Shown here: positions 1-5,331 of the stretch, in pieces
Position numbering within the stretch: the first letter of the stretch is position 1
Layout: each line of letters begins with the position of its first letter
DNA from: CAYMKE01 sp964345135
GTDB taxonomy: Bacteria; Bacteroidota; Bacteroidia; Bacteroidales; JBBRXJ01
DNA: 5,331 nucleotides
Assembly (NCBI GenBank): GCA_964345135.1
Contig: CAYFQI010000199.1
Coordinates: 1-5,331 of the forward strand
Direction of reading: 5' to 3'
Translations under genes and position numbers: made by a program
Notes under the pieces: generated by a model
Told to the model about the DNA's origin: nothing
The model's database searches: none
What the model saw: the letters and a program-made list of their open reading frames with translations, nothing else

Positions 1-2
1 GA

Positions 3-65
3 GTTGATTGGGTTGATTGGGTTGATTGAGTTGATTAAGTTGATTAAGTTGATTGAGTTAATTCA
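3..65. repeat. 9-bp tandem repeat array, GTTGATTRR, about seven copies
   Basis: Six consecutive 9-bp units of the form GTTGATTRR start at positions 3, 12, 21, 30, 39 and 48. A degenerate seventh unit (GTTAATTCA) covers 57-65. The first seven bases are identical in the six good copies. Only the last two bases vary, always G or A, in the order GG, GG, GA, AA, AA, GA. On the minus strand the unit reads YYAATCAAC and lies immediately downstream of the hypC stop codon. All three minus-strand frames meet stop codons in or just before the array, so it does not extend a minus-strand protein. The plus-strand frame through it is open (Leu-Ile-Xaa repeats) only because the unit length is a multiple of three; that frame then runs antisense to hypC and is not taken as a gene. 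The array may continue beyond position 1. Its function is unknown. Confidence 0.9.
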
Positions 66-73
66 CGTGCGTA

Positions 74-316
74 TCAATCATTTTCACTCGTTTGCTCCTG
101 GTTGGTTCCATCCAATTCCCGGAACAATTTCAACGTTTCCATGGCTTCCTGTTCATCTATTTTTTCAATGGCAAACCCGGCATGTACCAGTACATATTCG
201 CCTACTTCTGCCTGTTCAATAAAAGAGAGGTTCGCATCTACCAAGGAACCACCTATGGAAGTTTGGGCTGTATCACCCTTGATGGATATAATTTTGGCTG
301 GAATAGCTAAACACAT
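74..316 (-). CDS. hypC: [NiFe] hydrogenase maturation chaperone HypC (HypC/HybG/HupF family)
   Basis: This encodes an 80-residue cytoplasmic chaperone for [NiFe] hydrogenase assembly. In this family HypC works with HypD to hold the iron carrying CN and CO ligands, then binds the hydrogenase large-subunit precursor while the iron fragment is inserted. The sequence shows the family N-terminus MCLAIPAK; Cys2 is the essential residue exposed after Met removal. A conserved core follows: GEYVLVHAGFAIEKID at residues 41-56, then an acidic Glu/Asp-rich tail. The length is normal for the family (about 75-95 residues). An in-frame TTG at 322 would add two residues, but the ATG at 314-316 is chosen because Cys must be residue 2. 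No Shine-Dalgarno sequence is visible. The gene follows hypF on the same strand after 186 bp, and a possible promoter lies in that gap. HypC and its paralogue HybG cannot be told apart by sequence alone; the family assignment is secure. Confidence 0.96.
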   Translation of the reverse strand: MCLAIPAKIISIKGDTAQTSIGGSLVDANLSFIEQAEVGEYVLVHAGFAIEKIDEQEAMETLKLFRELDGTNQEQTSEND

Positions 317-502
317 AAACAATTCGTTTAAATTAATAAATGGATAAAGTAGTTCATATCAAAATGAAAACGCAAAATTAATATTAATATTGAGATGATT
401 GAGTGATATCCAATATAAATTAAAGCTGCTTCAATTTTCGTGGAAATAGGATTATTAGAATTCAGAACATGAACTTTTTTTACAGAAGGGAATGTAATCA
501 GG
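317..502. other. hypF-hypC intergenic gap, AT-rich, no gene
   Basis: This 186-bp spacer separates the hypF stop codon from the hypC start. It contains no open frame of useful length and no convincing intrinsic terminator. The T-run at 474-481 is on the plus strand, so it is a run of A for the minus-strand genes, and no strong stem precedes a minus-strand U-tract. The stretch TGATTGAGTGAT at 396-407 resembles the junction of two units of the 9-bp array at 3-65 with one base deleted. It may be a solitary relic or chance similarity. Confidence 0.6.
373..380 (-). promoter_or_regulatory. Possible -7 box of a hypC promoter
   Basis: The minus strand reads TAATTTTG here, an exact match to the Bacteroidota -7 consensus TAnnTTTG. 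A transcript starting a few bases downstream would have a leader of roughly 50 nt before the hypC ATG. No TTTG -33 element is seen at the usual 19-21 bp upstream, and the region is very AT-rich, so a chance match is possible. If real, it would let hypC be transcribed apart from hypF. Confidence 0.35.
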
Positions 503-2791
503 CTATATTAATTCTTTTTCAATCCTACTCCCTGCAATAGCCATCTGGCCGAGCGCAATACCACCATCATTCATTGGTACCTGACAATGTGTAAATACAT
601 TAAATTCATTTTTGATAAGCTCGTTCTCAGCATGTTCTGAAAGATAACAATTTTGAAAGGTGCCCCCTGAAAGGACTACATCATTAATCCCGGTTTCATC
701 CCTCATTTCCATCGCTTTATCAACAATCACATCAATCACTGTATTATGAAATTTTGCTGAAATGACTCCCCGTGGAATACCAAAATCCAAATCTTCAACA
801 ATAAGCTTAATGGTCTCGTCAAATGCAATAATCTCCCCTGCGTTTTTATATGAATATGAATCCGTGATATGTTCTTCTGCTGCATGCTCTAACCTCATGG
901 GCGCATCGGCATGAAAAGTCGAACGTGTACAAATACCGGTAATTGCAGAAACCGCATCAAAAAGCCTTCCCGCACTTGATGACAACGGGCAATTGATTTT
1001 TTTATCTATCGCATTGATTATAAGCTGGAATTGACCTGGTTGCACATGGTTTAATAATGGGATATTAAGCATTGTAAGTTCACGTCCATATATTTTATAA
1101 AGATATGACAATGCAGTTCTCCAGGGTTCCTTAATGGCCTGGTCACCACCCGGAACAGGGATATACTCAAAATGACTGTACCGTTGATAACTTGTAAGAT
1201 CGGCCAATAAAAACTCACCTCCCCAAATATTCCCGTCGTCACCATACCCTGTCCCATCCAATGCAATGCCTATAACCTTTTCTCTCAACATATTTTCTGC
1301 CATACATGAAGCCACGTGTGCATGATGGTGCTGAACTTCCATCACCGGGAGGCCTGATTCCCTTGCAAAGCGCGTGGAAAGATAATCAGGATGTGCATCG
1401 CACACCATTTGTACCGGATTAACCCTGAAAAGCTGTTTAAACAACTCCATACTTCCCGTGAAAAATTCATACGTTTCAATATTTTTCAAGTCCCCTATAT
1501 GCTGGCTCAGGATTGCATCCCGGCCTTTACCGATGGCAAAACAATTGACCAATTCTGCCCCCGTTGCAACAATACCATTAACCGGGATATTCAGTTTAAC
1601 CGGATTCGGAACATACCCCCTTGATCTTCTCAGCATAAGTTCTCTCCCGTTTACAGTCATCACAACTGAATCATCCAGGCGGTTGTGGATTTGCCTGTTG
1701 TAAGTCAATATTGCATCTGAAATACCCGACAAGGCATTTTCTGCAACATGATCATCAATGATGATGGGTATTTCACTCAAATTGCCACTTGTAAAAACAA
1801 CCGGGAAATCAATATGCTGAAATAATAAATAATGAATAGGCATATAAGGCAGCATTGCTCCAAGCGTATGAATATTGGGGTTTATACTTTTTGCAAGTTC
1901 TTTTTTTTGTTTCAACAATACTACCGGCCTCCTCCACGATTCCAACACGTGGTAGCCGAATTCATCTGTTAAAGTATATTCTTTTACGCTATCAATATCC
2001 GGGAACATCACTGCAAACGGCTTCCCGTCTCTTTGTTTCGAATTCCTTAGCCTGCTGACTGTATTCTCATTCCGGGCATCACACGTGATGAAATAACCAC
2101 CCGTTCCTTTAACTGAAATGATAGCTCCATCAGAAATAAGCGTGACCATCTTTAGAATAATATCTTCAATTTGATGATATTCGCTGCCATCGTGAACAAG
2201 CCGGTATACAGGGCCACAATGATTGCATGCAACAGGCTGGGCATGAAAACGCCTGTCTAAAACATCTTCATATTCTTTCCGGCACACGTCACACATTTCA
2301 AACACGTCCATGGTTGTTTTGTCACGGTCATATGGCAGGTCTTTAATAATAGAAAATCTCGGGCCGCAATTTGTACAATTTATAAATGGATAATGGATCC
2401 TGTGCTGTTGAACCTGCATATCCTCCAAACATTCATGGCACACGGCAATATCGGGGCTTACCCGGGTAACCTGTTCCGATTCATCAGCGCTTGAACGAAT
2501 ATGAAAGTCATTGTATGATTCATCTTCCCTTTCAATGATTTCGATGTGATCAACGAATGAAGCAGGAGGAGCATATTCTTTAATGGATTGTATAAAATCT
2601 GAAACATCCCGGGGCTTTCCTTCTGCTCTTATTTGAACTCCACTTGTTGCATTTTCAACCCACCCGTTGATATGATGCCGGTGAGCAATCCTGTAAATAA
2701 AGGGACGAAACCCAACCCCCTGAACCAAACCGGATATTTTTAAAAGAACAGAGCCGTTTTTAATAGTTGATATAATATGATTTTGCCGCAT
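503..2791 (-). CDS. hypF: Carbamoyltransferase HypF, [NiFe] hydrogenase maturation
   Basis: This encodes a full-length 762-residue HypF, the cytoplasmic enzyme that uses carbamoyl phosphate and ATP to carbamoylate the C-terminal Cys of HypE, the first step in making the CN ligands of the hydrogenase iron. All domains are present in order. The acylphosphatase domain (about 15-100) has GLVQGVGFRPF with catalytic Arg29, and Asn47 in VENATSGV. Two zinc-finger-like modules follow, with Cys pairs 118/121 and 139/142, then 167/170 and 189/192. The YrdC-like domain (about 205-395) has KGTGGYF, KPFAVM, TSGNLSE and LRRSRGYVPNP. The Kae1-like carbamoyltransferase domain (about 405-762) has SQHIGDL, the metal-site histidines in VQHHHAH (486-492), ALDGTGYGDDGNIWGGEF, SSAGRLFDAV, LSGGTFQN and a final NDGGIALGQ. 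The ATG is supported because the acylphosphatase domain begins about 15 residues in, as usual. No Shine-Dalgarno sequence is visible. No frameshift or missing catalytic residue is seen. hypC lies downstream on the same strand. Confidence 0.98.
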   Translation of the reverse strand: MRQNHIISTIKNGSVLLKISGLVQGVGFRPFIYRIAHRHHINGWVENATSGVQIRAEGKPRDVSDFIQSIKEYAPPASFVDHIEIIEREDESYNDFHIRSSADESEQVTRVSPDIAVCHECLEDMQVQQHRIHYPFINCTNCGPRFSIIKDLPYDRDKTTMDVFEMCDVCRKEYEDVLDRRFHAQPVACNHCGPVYRLVHDGSEYHQIEDIILKMVTLISDGAIISVKGTGGYFITCDARNENTVSRLRNSKQRDGKPFAVMFPDIDSVKEYTLTDEFGYHVLESWRRPVVLLKQKKELAKSINPNIHTLGAMLPYMPIHYLLFQHIDFPVVFTSGNLSEIPIIIDDHVAENALSGISDAILTYNRQIHNRLDDSVVMTVNGRELMLRRSRGYVPNPVKLNIPVNGIVATGAELVNCFAIGKGRDAILSQHIGDLKNIETYEFFTGSMELFKQLFRVNPVQMVCDAHPDYLSTRFARESGLPVMEVQHHHAHVASCMAENMLREKVIGIALDGTGYGDDGNIWGGEFLLADLTSYQRYSHFEYIPVPGGDQAIKEPWRTALSYLYKIYGRELTMLNIPLLNHVQPGQFQLIINAIDKKINCPLSSSAGRLFDAVSAITGICTRSTFHADAPMRLEHAAEEHITDSYSYKNAGEIIAFDETIKLIVEDLDFGIPRGVISAKFHNTVIDVIVDKAMEMRDETGINDVVLSGGTFQNCYLSEHAENELIKNEFNVFTHCQVPMNDGGIALGQMAIAGSRIEKELI

Positions 2792-2816
2792 ATGTTTTTA
2801 TATTCAAAATACTACA

Positions 2817-2831
2817 CGCAATGATTTTGCG
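2817..2831. repeat. Short inverted repeat CGCAA-N5-TTGCG upstream of hypF
   Basis: Perfect 5-bp arms CGCAA (2817-2821) and TTGCG (2827-2831) flank a 5-bp centre, about 26 bp upstream of the hypF start. The size and symmetry would suit a dimeric transcription factor, and the site is GC-richer than its surroundings. It does not match the FNR/CRP consensus (TTGAT-N4-ATCAA). A chance occurrence is quite possible. Confidence 0.3.
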
Positions 2832-2969
2832 ATAATGGATTAATTCGTTTGTAGTTTAATTACGGAAATTCGTCTTCTTTATTACATCCTGAAAGCATAA
2901 TATCATCAGTTTACATGAATAATATACATTTGATTAAACTATTCATAATGACGAATCCGGGTTAATTAT

Positions 2970-2977
2970 TATTTTTG
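2970..2977 (+). promoter_or_regulatory. Probable -7 box for the 3011-5068 gene
   Basis: TATTTTTG is an exact match to the Bacteroidota consensus TAnnTTTG. It would start a transcript near 2982-2984, leaving a leader of about 27 nt before the ATG at 3011. No TTTG is found at the expected -33 position; the nearest, at 2929-2932, is too far upstream. The placement also argues against the longer TTG start at 2975, which lies inside this box. Confidence 0.5.
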
Positions 2978-3010
2978 TCATGTAAAAATAATTTAATATT
3001 TTTTATAACC

Positions 3011-5068
3011 ATGCAAAATACATTTCAACAAATCATTGACAAGCTATTCTGTTCGCAGGATGGGCATATTTTACAGGCAAACAAGTTATTTTCCAACAAG
3101 GAAACACCAGTTGCAAACAAATTAAACAGCGCATTTTTAATATGCCTTTCAGGGAATGGGAATCCTCTTTACCATGAAGCACGAAATACACTGGATCAAC
3201 AATATAATGATGAACATGTCAATCAATTAACAGCATTTTACAAAAAATGCCTTGAACACATTAATAAAGAAATTTCCTGTAAATCAGAACAGGACCAGAA
3301 TTTTCTTCAGACACTTGATACATTAAATGATTATTTATCCGGGGCATGTGTTACAAAAGACGAACAGTTTTATGACAATGTTTGGAGTCTATTTTTTCCA
3401 GAAGCTGAAGGTGCTTTTTCAAACAAAGAGGAACGTGTTAATCAACTTCGTAAAGCACGTACAGTAAAAATCAAAGACAAAAACCAATCTCCTGTCCTGG
3501 ACCCTGCAAGCGAATTGTTGTTCACATCTAATGTTTTATTGACGATCCCTTCAAAAAGCATAGACATTGATCAATTGCCTTATACAAACGATTTAAAAGA
3601 AAAACTCAAAAAAACAATACAGGAGCCACAACGTTATTGGTTTGACCATCCTATTCCCATTGGGATAAAGCCAGAAGCCAATGAAATTATTTACGGTTTA
3701 ACACAATTGGATAAATCCCTGGCCAAAGAAAAAGAACTGGGGAATATGCAGGTAGAAAAAGCAACCTGTCTTCTTTCTGTATCGGTCACGCATCATGGAT
3801 TATTAAGCATTGCAAAAGATTATATCCAACAGGAATTGTCCAAAAATGTAACATTGGACAATCTTGATGTATATATTTTTACAGAAAACGAAACCAGGTC
3901 ATTAATTGAACAGGTTTTAATGCCTGTATGCAAGACTATTCTTGATGAAATTGATCCTGATAAATTCCTCAGGGTTTTTGGTGTAGACGGCGAATATGGA
4001 CGACATTACAGTTTTTTAAAAGCTGTTTCTGTAATTTGGAATTTATTCATTGATGATACGGTAAGCGCTACATTCAAAATTGACCTTGATCAGGTGTTCC
4101 CCCAGGAAGAATTAGTGAAAGCTACAGGCAAATCTGCTCTTGAGCACTTTCAAACCCCGCTTTGGGGAGCAACAGGCATTGACAATAACGGGAACCATGT
4201 TGAATTGGGAATGATTGCCGGTGCCCTGGTGAATGAAAAAGACATTAACAAAGGATTGTTTACACCAGATGTAAAATTCCCCGAGGGTGTTCCAGACAAA
4301 GAAGCAAGTGTTTTTTTCAGCCACTTACTCATGGCACTTTCAACAGAGGGTGAACTTATGACACGATATAAGGAAAACACTTCTATAGATGGAAACCAAA
4401 CATGCATTCAACGCATTCATGTAACAGGAGGCACCAATGGTATATTGATCAGTTCGTTGCGCAAACATCGCCCGTTTACCCCTTCATTTGTAGGACGTGC
4501 AGAAGACCAATGCTATATTCTTTCTGTCTTGAATTCAGAATCGTCTCCAAGGCTGGCATACCTTCATGAAGATGGACTGATAATGAGACACGACAAAGAA
4601 GCATTTGCTCAGGATGCCATCAAAGCAGCAAAATTTGGAAATTTAGTGGGCGATTATATCCGTATCCTTTATTTTTCTGAATATGCCAATGCATTGACTG
4701 ATGATGTCCAAAATTTAAAAAAACTTGTTAATCCATTCACGGGATGTTTCGTGTCCAGTATCCCGGTGACCGTTTGCATGATGCGCTTTGCGATTAAAGG
4801 AGCAGGTTTTTTTGAAAACAATGAAGAAGAATTGGGACAGCGGTTTTTCTATAAGAATATTTCACGTTTACAAAATGCCATTGATTTCATCACCGGCAAA
4901 CCAAGTCAACTAAAAAAACAAATCGATATTGAACGTAAAGGTTGGAATTTGTTTTATGATGCATTGGATTATATTGAATCTGCTTTAAAACAAAATGATA
5001 AAACGGCGGTGTTAATGCAGGAAAAGGCCAGAGATATTATTGGCAACACGAAGATACGAATTGAATAA
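3011..5068 (+). CDS. Uncharacterised 685-residue protein with a GT-A glycosyltransferase-like central domain
   Basis: I cannot name the family. Residues 1-245 form a mostly polar, probably helical N-terminal region. From about 250 the pattern resembles a GT-A nucleotide-sugar transferase. A beta-strand-like ATCLLSVSVTHHG (251-263) is followed by LDVYIFTEN (285-293) and GEYGRHYSFLKA (327-338), as in the loop before the metal site. Next come a DxD-type motif in FKIDLDQVFP (Asp358, Asp360), HVTGGTNGILI (470-480), and GRAEDQ (495-500), which sits where GT-A enzymes carry their ED motif. His519 or His527 in the segment ending LIMRHDKEAF could complete a metal site, as a late His does in GT55/GT81 enzymes; this is inference. 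The rest (560-685) is mainly helical. There is no signal peptide or clear membrane segment, so it is probably cytoplasmic. The ATG is preferred over an upstream TTG (2975), which lies within the -7 box. The gene is divergent from hypF. Substrate and product are unknown. Confidence 0.85.
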   Translation: MQNTFQQIIDKLFCSQDGHILQANKLFSNKETPVANKLNSAFLICLSGNGNPLYHEARNTLDQQYNDEHVNQLTAFYKKCLEHINKEISCKSEQDQNFLQTLDTLNDYLSGACVTKDEQFYDNVWSLFFPEAEGAFSNKEERVNQLRKARTVKIKDKNQSPVLDPASELLFTSNVLLTIPSKSIDIDQLPYTNDLKEKLKKTIQEPQRYWFDHPIPIGIKPEANEIIYGLTQLDKSLAKEKELGNMQVEKATCLLSVSVTHHGLLSIAKDYIQQELSKNVTLDNLDVYIFTENETRSLIEQVLMPVCKTILDEIDPDKFLRVFGVDGEYGRHYSFLKAVSVIWNLFIDDTVSATFKIDLDQVFPQEELVKATGKSALEHFQTPLWGATGIDNNGNHVELGMIAGALVNEKDINKGLFTPDVKFPEGVPDKEASVFFSHLLMALSTEGELMTRYKENTSIDGNQTCIQRIHVTGGTNGILISSLRKHRPFTPSFVGRAEDQCYILSVLNSESSPRLAYLHEDGLIMRHDKEAFAQDAIKAAKFGNLVGDYIRILYFSEYANALTDDVQNLKKLVNPFTGCFVSSIPVTVCMMRFAIKGAGFFENNEEELGQRFFYKNISRLQNAIDFITGKPSQLKKQIDIERKGWNLFYDALDYIESALKQNDKTAVLMQEKARDIIGNTKIRIE

Positions 5069-5331
5069 TCCTTATGTTTGTCCATAATATCTGCTACCCC
5101 CCGATACAGTCATTCTTCCTTACAGGGCAGACTTCGTGACATTTGTCTCAAAATTGCTCTTTTACTTCGATTTCAGGGCTTAAAAAGTAAACAGAGCATA
5201 TGGATTTAGGGCACAAGTTTGCATATAGCCTAACACATTCTTACATGTTTACATCAGGGTGATTCATGGATGATTCAATTAAGGGGACTTCTATTAATTA
5301 TTTTCTTTCAAAAAACAAATATAATGAATAA
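5069..5331. other. 3' region without a convincing gene
   Basis: After the stop at 5068 there is no strong stem-loop followed by a T-run, so no intrinsic terminator is called. The best candidate pairing is weak: AGAC near 5130 with GTCT near 5144, only 4 bp with a long loop. Short frames exist, such as a 22-codon one from the ATG at 5074, but none resembles a known protein. A run of six C at 5097-5102 stands out in this AT-rich DNA. No transposase remnant, tRNA or repeat is recognised. Confidence 0.6.
5266..5331 (+). CDS. Possible 21-residue micro-ORF, or start of a gene continuing past the window
   Basis: An ATG at 5266 opens a 21-codon frame (MDDSIKGTSINYFLSKNKYN, then Glu) that ends with TAA exactly at the last base. 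A second ATG at 5270, in another frame, starts MIQLRGLLLIIFFQKTNIMN and is still open at the window end; its hydrophobic start could be a signal or membrane segment. AGGGTG at 5256-5261 could serve as a ribosome binding site for either. Which frame, if any, is used cannot be decided from this much sequence. Confidence 0.2.
   Translation: MDDSIKGTSINYFLSKNKYNE

Larger units (their letters stand above)
2792..3010. other. Divergent intergenic control region between hypF and the glycosyltransferase-like gene
   Basis: This AT-rich region of 219 bp separates two divergently transcribed genes and must hold both promoters. For the plus-strand gene a good -7 box is present at 2970-2977. For hypF I see only an imperfect -7-like stretch on the minus strand (TAGTATTTTG at 2805-2814), with wrong spacing inside the motif. 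An inverted repeat at 2817-2831 lies just upstream of it. No RNA gene, riboswitch or terminator is recognised. Confidence 0.6.

Noticed and set aside
4..222. Plus-strand open frame with Leu-Ile-Xaa repeats
   Set aside because: It is created by the 9-bp array, whose unit is a multiple of three, and then runs antisense to hypC. It has no recognisable domain or ribosome binding site.
317..322. TTG start giving HypC two extra residues
   Set aside because: The family requires Cys as residue 2 after the initiator Met, so the ATG at 314-316 is the functional start.
1051..1266. Alternative-frame open frames inside hypF and inside the 3011-5068 gene
   Set aside because: They are short, lack recognisable domains, and lie wholly within well-supported coding regions.
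2842..2850. The 9-mer AATTCGTTT also found at 321-329, upstream of both hypF and hypC
   Set aside because: It lies at different distances from the two starts (about 50 bp versus 5 bp), in AT-rich DNA, with no symmetry. One shared 9-mer is weak evidence for a common regulator site.
2841..2862. Inverted repeat TAATT...AATTA
   Set aside because: The arms are 5 bp of pure A/T in AT-rich intergenic DNA, so this is expected by chance.
2975..3010. TTG start extending the glycosyltransferase-like protein by 12 residues
   Set aside because: It falls within the exact -7 box at 2970-2977 and so would lie upstream of the predicted transcript start. The ATG at 3011 is a normal start.
5198..5226. Direct repeat of GCATAT in the 3' region
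   Set aside because: The unit is only 6 bp, with two copies and no flanking similarity; it does not look like a target-site duplication or an attachment site.

Overview
The window is AT-rich and compact. It most resembles a Bacteroidota (Bacteroidetes) chromosome. Start codons lack clear Shine-Dalgarno sequences, and exact matches to the Bacteroidota -7 promoter box (TAnnTTTG) lie in front of two genes. The protein sequences fit this assignment but do not prove it, so treat the phylum as a moderate-confidence inference.

Layout: (a) Positions 3-65 hold a short tandem array of a 9-bp unit, non-coding on the minus strand, just past the end of hypC. (b) The minus strand carries hypF (503-2791), then a 186-bp gap, then hypC (74-316). 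Both are maturation factors for the NiFe(CN)2CO centre of [NiFe] hydrogenases. HypF makes the cyanide-ligand precursor from carbamoyl phosphate; HypC is the small chaperone that carries the iron fragment with HypD and delivers it to the hydrogenase large subunit. Transcription leaves the window at position 1, so hypD/hypE could lie beyond that edge, but this cannot be seen here. (c) A divergent intergenic region (2792-3010) separates hypF from a large plus-strand gene (3011-5068). It contains a good -7 box for the plus-strand gene and a small inverted repeat on the hypF side. (d) The plus-strand gene encodes a soluble 685-residue protein of no family I can name. Its middle third has the layout of a GT-A nucleotide-sugar glycosyltransferase: a DxD motif, a GxNG segment, an ED motif and a downstream His. 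(e) The last 263 bp hold no convincing gene. Two overlapping starts near 5266-5272 may be a micro-ORF or the beginning of a gene running off the end.

hypF and hypC clearly belong to one pathway. The divergent gene has no visible mechanistic link to hydrogenase maturation; it shares only the intergenic control region. I see no mobile element, CRISPR array, tRNA or rRNA. The two least explained items are the glycosyltransferase-like protein and the ordered 9-bp array.
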